64,000 nucleotides of DNA, from positions 182,837,958 to 182,901,957 of the forward strand of contig CM054062.1 in NCBI GenBank assembly GCA_028641055.1, in the 5' to 3' direction. Positions 57,077-64,000 of the stretch are shown in pieces. Origin of the DNA: Alopecurus myosuroides. Lineage: Eukaryota > Streptophyta > Magnoliopsida > Poales > Poaceae. Position 1 is the first letter of the stretch, and each line of letters begins with the position of its first letter. The position numbers and the translations under genes are program-made. The notes under the pieces were generated by a model. That model ran no database searches and had not been told where the DNA came from. It was given only the letters and a program-made list of their open reading frames with translations.

Positions 57077-60000
57077 TGTAACATCCCAAGTATGAAAAAC
57101 ATCCATTAGAATGTTTGCTCTCTGTTATTTTATGTTTTGCATCATGACATCATGTTCATTGCATTTGTTTTGCTTTGTTTTCCAATTGTTTTCCTCTGTT
57201 TTCCTTTGTTTTCTATTTGAATTTCAAACCAAATTTCAAACCTTTTGTTTCATACTTGTGCTGTTACAATTTCCAAAATGGATATTCAAATCAAAGCAAT
57301 TATTTGTTTCCATTAAAGTTGTAATTTCAAAACTATTGATTTGCTTCTATCAATAATTCATTTAATACCAAAACATTTTCAAATTCAATTAATTCTCCAA
57401 GCAGCAACCCTTTTGAATTTTATGGAAATTACAAAACAAATCTATCATTTGTTCCAAATAAACTTGATTTTAAAAACTTTTAATTGCTTAAGTTCAATTA
57501 TACAATTAATAGTAAATTCACTCAAATTTCAATTAAAAATACAACAGCACCATAATTCAAACTTTTTGAAAACAAAAGTTTACAAATTGTTGCTGTAATC
57601 ATAACTAACCTATAACAATTTTTCTCCTAATTTTTCTAACCCTAAAACCCACTCCTTTTCTCCCTTTTCCTTTTAGCAAAAAAAAACAGAAACAAAAATA
57701 AAAATTAAAACAAACCAGAGAGAGAGAGGGGGCAGGCCAGCCCAGTTGGGCCAGCCCACCTCTCCCCCTCGGCCCGGTACCCCCTCCTTCTTCCGCCCTC
57801 GTACGGCAGCAATCTGCTGCTGTCCACGTCGACCAGCAGCAGCAGCGAACTGCCGGGAGATCCTCCCCCTCCCCCTTAAAACCCTAGCTCGAGCCCGTGC
57901 CCTCTTCCCTCTGCCCTAACCCTTCTCCCTCCTCTCTCCCTCTCCCCCGCCTCCATTTTCCTCTCTGCACCTCTCTCTGTATCTCTGAACTGAACCCCAC
58001 CGAACTCCACCCTCTTCCCCTCCGGCGATCACCGACGGGTTGGCTTCCCTCCTCGATGGCCAACCGCGGGAATCGGACCTCCTCGCCACCCTCTTCCTCA
58101 TCCACCCCTCAGCACGGACGGAGGTCCACCGGAGCGCCGCCGCCGTCCACGACATCGCCGCCGTAGCCTGCTGCACCGGGCCTCTGCATCACCTGCAGCG
58201 GAGGTGAGCAACGGCCACCTCTCTCCCTTCCTTCTCTCTGCACTTGCGCAAGCACCAGCACACCGTAGCACAGCACACGCACCGCGCGGACCACGGCCAT
58301 CGCGAGCCGCAGCGGCGATCCCCGCTGGCTGCCATCCTCTCTGTCAGTTCAGCGAACTGAATTTTCTTTCAGTTTCAGAAACATCCACGACCTGAACATT
58401 AACCACCCTCGCTCCCCGTTACTGTCACCAAACAGCAATCCACCGCAGTGGTTACAGCTACCCGCGCGCAGCAGGGGGTCTTGGGATCGAATCCCACCCC
58501 GCGCAAAAACCCCACCTTTTTTTCATTTTATTTTCTAGGCCCAGAAACTTGACAGAATCACAAACAAGTCTCTGCCAGTATTTTTATTAGGCCCTGTAAA
58601 TACTTTCTAAGTCCCTAGCTGTTATTTAAAATGGCAGATTAATACCTAAACTCTAAAAATGCATAACTAATTCTTTCCAACTCCAAATTCAACATTTTAA
58701 ATATGTTTTCAATACCAAATTAAATTCTCTACCCAAATATAAAATTTGTTTACTGTTTTGAATATTTTAATTTGGTAAAATATTCGAATCCTTGTTTAAT
58801 TCATTTAAATTTGCAAAATTCATAACTTGGGCATAAAAATTCCAAATTCAACAAACTAAATATGTTTTCCATTCATTTTTCATGAACTTTGCAAATATCA
58901 ACTTTGTGTTCTGTTTTAAATAAATTAAATTGCTGAAAACAATTGTTTCTTAATTAATGCATTTAAAATTGTCAAATTAATAATTTGCTCATTTTAAATC
59001 CATTTTCAACAAATAAAATATGTTTTCCATACTAAATTAAACCACCTTTCCAAATATAAACTTTGTTTCCTATTTTGAATAATTAAATTTGGTTAAATAA
59101 TTTAAACCTTTTTAAATCATTTAATATTGTTAAATTCATAACTTGGTCAAATTAATTTCTTTTTGAACTTATAAAATATGTTTTCAAACTAGAAAAACAT
59201 AATATTTTCAAATATGAATTTTATTTAATGCTTTGAACAAATAAAATTCAAATAATATTAATACTTGATATAAATTCATTTAAATCTTGTTTAAACTTGT
59301 TTAATTCATAATTAATTCATCCTAAATCCTTTTTCAATAATTGAAACATGTTTTCCACCTAAAATTGTGTGTTCTTTCCAAATATGAATTTTGTTATCTA
59401 TTTTGAACAATTAAAATTGATGAAAACAACAAATGCTTGTGTAACTCCTTTAAGAAGCAAATTTTCATAACTTAATAAATACATTTCCAAACTTGGTAAA
59501 CCTTATTTCAAATTGTTCCTATTGTTGTTTTCTTTCTGTTTTCCTCATTCATGCATCATGCTAATCCACTTTCACCTGTTGGTTAGTTGTAGAACAATTA
59601 TTCCAACCTTAACTCATGGGATTTCCATATGCAATCCAATTGCATATGGGTCCATTTAAACATGTTATCTTGTCAACTAGTTTATTTTTTATGCATAAAT
59701 TAAATGTTCATGCATCATCCCATGATTGTGCATTATGCCATGATATTGATTGTTTGTCTCTCTACGTTGTTTGTTTGCTTCTTCTCGAATAGACGACGAC
59801 GTTGAGACAGACGAGACCTACGACACCCCTTCTGAGGATCTAGCTCAGTGCCAGGCTGCTGAGTTTGCAGGCAAGTATTCACTCACATGAACCATTGTGT
59901 TCCTTTCCACATTGGATACCGATACTTTCCATTGTCTATTCTACTAGCCCTATGAATTGTTGCTTGTGTTCGATCCTATCACATGTTATCCTTTAACCCT

Positions 60001-61290
60001 GATATAGCCTCACCTCCACACCTATAACCCCATTGCTTGTTGCCCGTGTCTTACTAGCATGCTTAGGGTTGTTTTTGCTCGAGTCTGTTGTCCGTTACTT
60101 TCTGTTACTATATCTTTATGTTCTAGGGATCGATGTCAAACAACAACCTGTTAATGTTATGGTTAATAATAATTTGATGATAAGGCACCGGTAGGAGGCC
60201 CGGCGTGGTTTTGAGGCCTGCTAGTGTCGACCCTAATTAGGAAAAGGGTCTTGTCTACTGTTCCATGATGAGCGCACTAACCGCATGTGGGAAGCGTGTA
60301 TGGGCGCCCCCCTCAATTTGATTCGATTCGCATCTCGTCCAAATCGCCACACTTAGTTCGGGCTTTCCATTTGATGCATGCATGTGCAGGTGCGAACCCT
60401 TGGCTCCAGGGTGGAACTTTTGTAGTCGGCATTTAGGGAGGCGTGGTCTTAGAGTGCTATGAGGGTCCCCCTTTTCTTCGTGGGGGCTCGATTAGCCGCG
60501 CACGCACAGCATGTGGTTCTTTGGGCTTGATGCGAAGAAGAGTTGAGTTGTGTTGAGTGCCCCGCTTGGTGGAAAGGCCATTCCATCTGGCGGGTTATTC
60601 TTACGTGTACGACCAAATTGGTGCACCCCTGCAGGGTAAATCTTCTCGAGAAGCCGTGTTTTCCGCGGTTATGGATGACTTGGTGAAAGTACTGGCTAAC
60701 AAGTACTCATAACAACTTACACCTAACTAATGATAACTTGACTAGTAATAGCCTTATTGACACAATAACTTGAACCATCACTAATCCAACTGTGTGAGTT
60801 ATCCTCAGATTGCTTCTTTGGATAAGGGGCGAGATCCAGGATGGGTTTGTTTGAGGTTAGTTGGTAGGTTGGTTACGATACGCTATCTTATCCCCTTTCT
60901 GTTAGCCGGAAGTTGTAGCATGTTTCTGTAGTTGGTTAGAGCAGCCCGCTGCCGCATCTTTGTATCACCTATTCTTCCGTTGAACCCAGAGCATCTGTAC
61001 TTGGTGTTGACGGGTACACTTTGGTGAATTGTGAGTCTTGCTTGCTAGTACGTTTATGTACTGACCCCTTTGGGGCTGTGGTTTCCGCAGACTACGTTTC
61101 CGAGGATCCCCATGGTGGCTACTACGCGGAGTATGACGAGACTGCTGACGAGTAGATAGCGGACCCGGGCAGGATCCGAGACTTCGTGGATGGGCTCCGT
61201 CTTTTCGTTTCCGGCCTCTTAGGCCTATTTGGATCTTGTCTGTACTCAGACACTTTGAATGCTTCCGCTGTGTTGTAATGATGATATGTT
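57077..61290 (+). repeat. Chromovirus-type LTR, 3'-truncated
   Basis: It starts TGTAACATCCCAAG and follows the 37572-42004 solo LTR in order: AT-rich start, GC-rich block (about 57720-58510, chance ORFs), array of about 160-bp period (58720-59420), conserved block (60178-60712), core CCCTGCAGGG at 60627-60636. It stops about 100-150 bases before the expected end, at the junction near 61290. Its insertion separated the CACTA from its missing half. Confidence 0.8.
58720..59420 (+). repeat. Array of about 160-bp period, five units, second LTR copy
   Basis: Homologous words start at 58734, 58892, 59051, 59209 and 59379 (spacings 158, 159, 158 and 170), mirroring the array at 39270-39970, including the longer last spacing. 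Confidence 0.75.
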
Positions 61291-61870
61291 GGGACATATG
61301 TTCCTTTTTTCTGCTGTTTTTGGTTTCAGAAAAGTTGTTCTGGAAATATTCTAGTAATTGGACGAAACGGAAACCTAGGGTCATATTTTCCTGTCACGTA
61401 CACGGAGTTCGGAGGACACCCGGAGGGAGGGCCACACCATAGGGTGGCGCGGCCCCCCTTGGCCGCCCCACCAGGTGGTGTGGGCCCCCTGGCCACGCAG
61501 CAACATCACCCTTCCGCCTATATAATGCCTTCCTTGGGGAAACCCTAAGTACCCGAGCCTCCATCCACGAAAAGTTCCGTAGCCGTCGTCATCGTCAACC
61601 CTAGTTCGGGAGGGTTCTGAATCTCTCACCGGCACCCTGCCGGGAGGGGAAATCATCACCGAAGGGCTCTTCATCACCATGCCTGCCTCTGGAGTGATGC
61701 GTGAGTTGCTCATCCTTGGACTACGGGTCCATACTCGTAGCTAGATGGTTGCGTTCTCCTCTTTATGCCACCATGTTTAGATCTTGTGAGCTGCCTAACA
61801 TGATCAAGATCAACTATCTGTAATGCTACATGTTGTGTTTGCTGGGATCCGATGAATATTGAATGCTATG
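61291..61870 (+). repeat. Gypsy LTR fragment (TGATACG group)
   Basis: It joins the group in mid-LTR (CTGCTGTTTTTGGTTTCAG, then AAAGTTGTTCTGGAAATATTC) and continues past ATGCGTGAGTTGCTCATCC to GATCCGATGAATATTGAATG. The next element starts there, and the rest should lie right of the window. The left border is a deletion junction with the preceding LTR. Confidence 0.7.
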
Positions 61871-62324
61871 TGATGAGGGGATAGTAACCCGGTATGCCGA
61901 CTCCCAGGTGAGATCCGGCCCAAACGACGGATGGATCAAATCCGGCTAAGGACAAAGAAGCTTCTAGAAGGCCCAGGACTTGTAAGGATCGTAACCCGGA
62001 TTGTGGGTTACGGTAAAGAAAGTTAGGGTTCGTATGAAGAGTTCGAATAGGACTCGAGAAGCGCTTTGTAAGGCAAGTCAAGGGGGATATGAGTACTATA
62101 TAAACCAACCCCTGGGCTTCGCCTAAGAGGGATTCAAGTCATAACTGTAACACCTATTATCGAGTATCCAGTATAATCATATCGAGAGCCGGCGAGTTGT
62201 TTTCCGGTTCTTAGATTGCTTTCGCCATGTTCTCTTTCGAGCTAAACCCTCTCCCAAATACCTGCGTCGACTTGCCCCAAGATCAGTTACCCCAGGTAAC
62301 ATCTGCCGTGATTATCCCACGACA
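61871..62324 (+). repeat. 5' LTR of a Ty3/gypsy element, 454 bp
   Basis: It starts TGATGAGGGGATAG and ends CCCACGACA, followed one base later by a primer binding site. A TATA box (TATATAAA, 62097-62104) is well placed for a promoter. The partner LTR is beyond the right edge. Confidence 0.75.
62097..62104 (+). promoter_or_regulatory. TATA box in the gypsy LTR
   Basis: TATATAAA lies about 230 bases before the LTR end, followed by a GC-containing leader. It is a plausible core promoter for the downstream gag. Confidence 0.55.
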
Positions 62325-62326
62325 GT

Positions 62327-62344
62327 TGGCGCCCACCGTGGGGC
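62327..62344 (+). other. Primer binding site of the right-hand gypsy element
   Basis: TGGCGCCCACCGTGGGGC, a sequence common after gypsy LTRs in plants. I do not assign the tRNA with certainty. Confidence 0.75.
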
Positions 62345-62388
62345 CTGCGTCCAAAGGTGTTTACATCACGGGAGAAGCTCGGAAGAAC

Positions 62389-64000
62389 ATGAGGAACCTC
62401 GTCGTCGGAGAAATCTACGTCAACAACCAAGGAGAGAAGATGGTAGACGATTCCGGCTGGGGGCCAGAGTCGGATCACCTCGAAACCGGATCCGTCGTGA
62501 CAGTCGGCCGCATCAACGTCTTCATCGGTATGGTATGTGCTTCCAATTCGAGCCGTGATAATCTTGAATCTGATTCTGTGTCAGGGGAGGACACGCGTGT
62601 TCAATCGGAAAAAGAAGAATCGATCGGAACAACGGGTCCGACAGAGAGGGAGGAAGGCACCGAGTCTATACGGGGTTTATCGGAGGACCGATACGAGAAG
62701 GAAAATAGCGAAGAGGAAGAACGGTACGGATCTACGCCAAGTATTATGCGCCGGGTTGCAGTTTATGCGGCCCCCGCAATCAATACCAATCAAGGAAACG
62801 CAGCCGCGGCGCCAGTCGGGGCGGCGCAGGTGCTGGCTCAGCAACAAGGTACGGCTGGCCCGATCTTGGCCCAGGTCGATGGAGAATCGGCATCAGTCAC
62901 CAGTCGCCCAGCGGAGGAGGAGCGACACGCAAATATGTTCGGGTTCCAAGCAAACCGGACACCGGGGGCGGGCCCCTCGAATCCTCGTCACCCAGCTCTG
63001 TTTAATAATAATTTGATCTTGGATCCCACAGTCCTAGCTACAGTTATCACCCCAGAAAACGCAGCAGAGCGTGTAAGAGATCTGGACGTGGCTCGTCGTG
63101 CATTGGAGCAGCAAAGAAGGCAGGTAGAAGCAGAAAGGCAGGGGATGGCAGCGCGGCAGCAGGAACTGGATGACCTAGAGACCCGGCTTCGGGAGGAGAC
63201 GACAAGGATTCACCAAAGGCACCGAACTATGTTACCGGCAACAGGAGGGGTTATCAACCCGACTGCCCTGGTGTTCACGCCTCAAGATCAGCCAATCCCA
63301 CCGGCGAACCAAGGGACCATACCGCAACCAGCAACGGGAGTGCAGCCGGTAAACGCGCCAGCCGGATTACCCTTGCCTCGGGCGGGGGCGACAGCCGGCA
63401 ACACCATGCCGCCTCCACCATCGCGATTCCGTACCCCAGCAGGTCACTACAACAACCCCATGGACAACGTGTATGCAGCAACACTCGCATTAAACCAGAT
63501 TCCTGTAAGAGACTCGCCGCACGCAGAAGAAACCCGGCGAGCGATAGATCTGCTGCACACCGCGGTAGCACAGCAAGTCAATTATCCAGATCACAGAAGT
63601 GGGATGCATGGGACGCCATACGTGAGTCAACAACAGGGCAACGTCCAAACAAGCGCGGCACGACGAAGGGAAGAGCAACAGCAGATGCCACCCCCGCCGC
63701 GCGTCCAGACAGTACCGGCAGTATCAGCAGCACAGGCAGTAGTGGACAGCTCCAGGGCCAGAAGAGCCGGGGCCGGGTCTGCAGCACACGATCCACCGGT
63801 GGCTCCTCACCCCGTGGCACCCCCGGCCGGGTCACGCATTTCCCGGGCGAGACCAGCCCCAACCACCCTTGCGGGACCCAAGTGTCTCTCGGATGATATC
63901 AGAGCGGAACCTTACCCGGAAAAGTTCAAAGAACCGGGGAAAGTAGTGAATTACGAGCCAACGATGGATCCGGAAACATGGTTAAGCAGCTACGAGATGG
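62389..64000 (+). CDS. gag: Gag (N-terminal part) of a Ty3/gypsy element, open to the window edge
   Basis: One uninterrupted frame of 537 codons runs from the first ATG after the primer site to the last base, with no stop; it is also open upstream to the primer site. Residues 1-45 are compact (NLVVGEIYVNNQGEK). Residues 50-130 are acidic. Residues about 215-285 form a Gln/Arg/Glu-rich coiled coil (RRQVEAERQGMAARQQELDD). A long Pro/Ala/Gln-rich region follows. The last 30 residues reach the start of the retrotransposon gag domain (YPEKFKEP, then MDPETWLSSYE). The fragment therefore ends before the capsid core, nucleocapsid and any pol. The intact frame suggests a relatively young copy. A long N-terminal extension before the gag domain fits large plant gypsy lineages. 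Confidence 0.8.
   Translation, partial: MRNLVVGEIYVNNQGEKMVDDSGWGPESDHLETGSVVTVGRINVFIGMVCASNSSRDNLESDSVSGEDTRVQSEKEESIGTTGPTEREEGTESIRGLSEDRYEKENSEEEERYGSTPSIMRRVAVYAAPAINTNQGNAAAAPVGAAQVLAQQQGTAGPILAQVDGESASVTSRPAEEERHANMFGFQANRTPGAGPSNPRHPALFNNNLILDPTVLATVITPENAAERVRDLDVARRALEQQRRQVEAERQGMAARQQELDDLETRLREETTRIHQRHRTMLPATGGVINPTALVFTPQDQPIPPANQGTIPQPATGVQPVNAPAGLPLPRAGATAGNTMPPPPSRFRTPAGHYNNPMDNVYAATLALNQIPVRDSPHAEETRRAIDLLHTAVAQQVNYPDHRSGMHGTPYVSQQQGNVQTSAARRREEQQQMPPPPRVQTVPAVSAAQAVVDSSRARRAGAGSAAHDPPVAPHPVAPPAGSRISRARPAPTTLAGPKCLSDDIRAEPYPEKFKEPGKVVNYEPTMDPETWLSSYEM

Noticed and set aside
62537..63016. 159-codon Arg-rich frame
   Set aside because: It is a shadow of the long gag frame starting at 62389, in another frame.

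Overview
The window looks like intergenic, heterochromatin-type DNA from a large-genome grass. The element types point to a Pooideae/Triticeae-like species: Athila-group and chromovirus-type Ty3/gypsy elements with very long LTRs, an Angela/BARE-like Ty1/copia LTR, a CACTA element, a Helitron, and Stowaway and Tourist MITEs. The organism is inferred from this content, not proven. I found no host protein-coding gene, tRNA, rRNA or CRISPR array. Every coding stretch I can support belongs to a transposable element.

Layout, left to right. (A) 1-27300 is a LARD-type element: LTR 13-5937, a 3.2 kb internal region with one intact ORF of unknown function, then a second LTR 9150-27300. The second LTR is split by a 1.6 kb solo-LTR-like insertion (12557-14156) and by a complete minus-strand chromovirus-type element (14880-25715, two 4.2 kb LTRs, pol decayed). 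The 12 bases before the first LTR repeat the end of the internal region, so the LARD is probably a tandem (LTR-internal)n array running off the left edge. (B) 27301-28748 plus 47865-47897 is another LTR. It hosts a 19 kb Athila-group, Sabrina-like element (28749-47864, target duplication GTCTC) that has gag, a broken protease and a third ORF but no reverse transcriptase or integrase. (C) Inside it sits a minus-strand Helitron (36779 to about 46280). The Helitron holds a 4.4 kb solo LTR, a Stowaway MITE and a three-deep nest of DNA elements (43905-45324 > 44590-45043 > 44701-44985). (D) 47898-50375 holds a minus-strand copia LTR and a minus-strand gypsy LTR fragment. (E) 50376-52282 is a decayed LINE. 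(F) 52286-57076 is one end of a CACTA transposon. It carries a four-exon gene broken by a single nonsense codon, and a small RNase H1-N/viroplasmin-like gene with a C-terminal membrane segment. (G) 57077-61870 holds two truncated LTRs. (H) From 61871 a new gypsy element begins (LTR, PBS, open gag frame) and runs off the right edge.

The strongest observations are these. (1) A short LTR core motif around CTCTGCAGAG lies about 770-825 bp from the 3' LTR end in three otherwise unlike LTR families. (2) In the Athila-type element a consensus splice donor overlaps the gag start codon, and an acceptor two bases before the third ORF would keep that ORF in frame, as in some retroviruses. (3) The CACTA carries an RNase-H1-N/viroplasmin domain with a tail anchor. 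(4) AT-rich arrays with a period of about 160 bp occur inside LTRs. Family names come from motif recognition only; no database search was possible.
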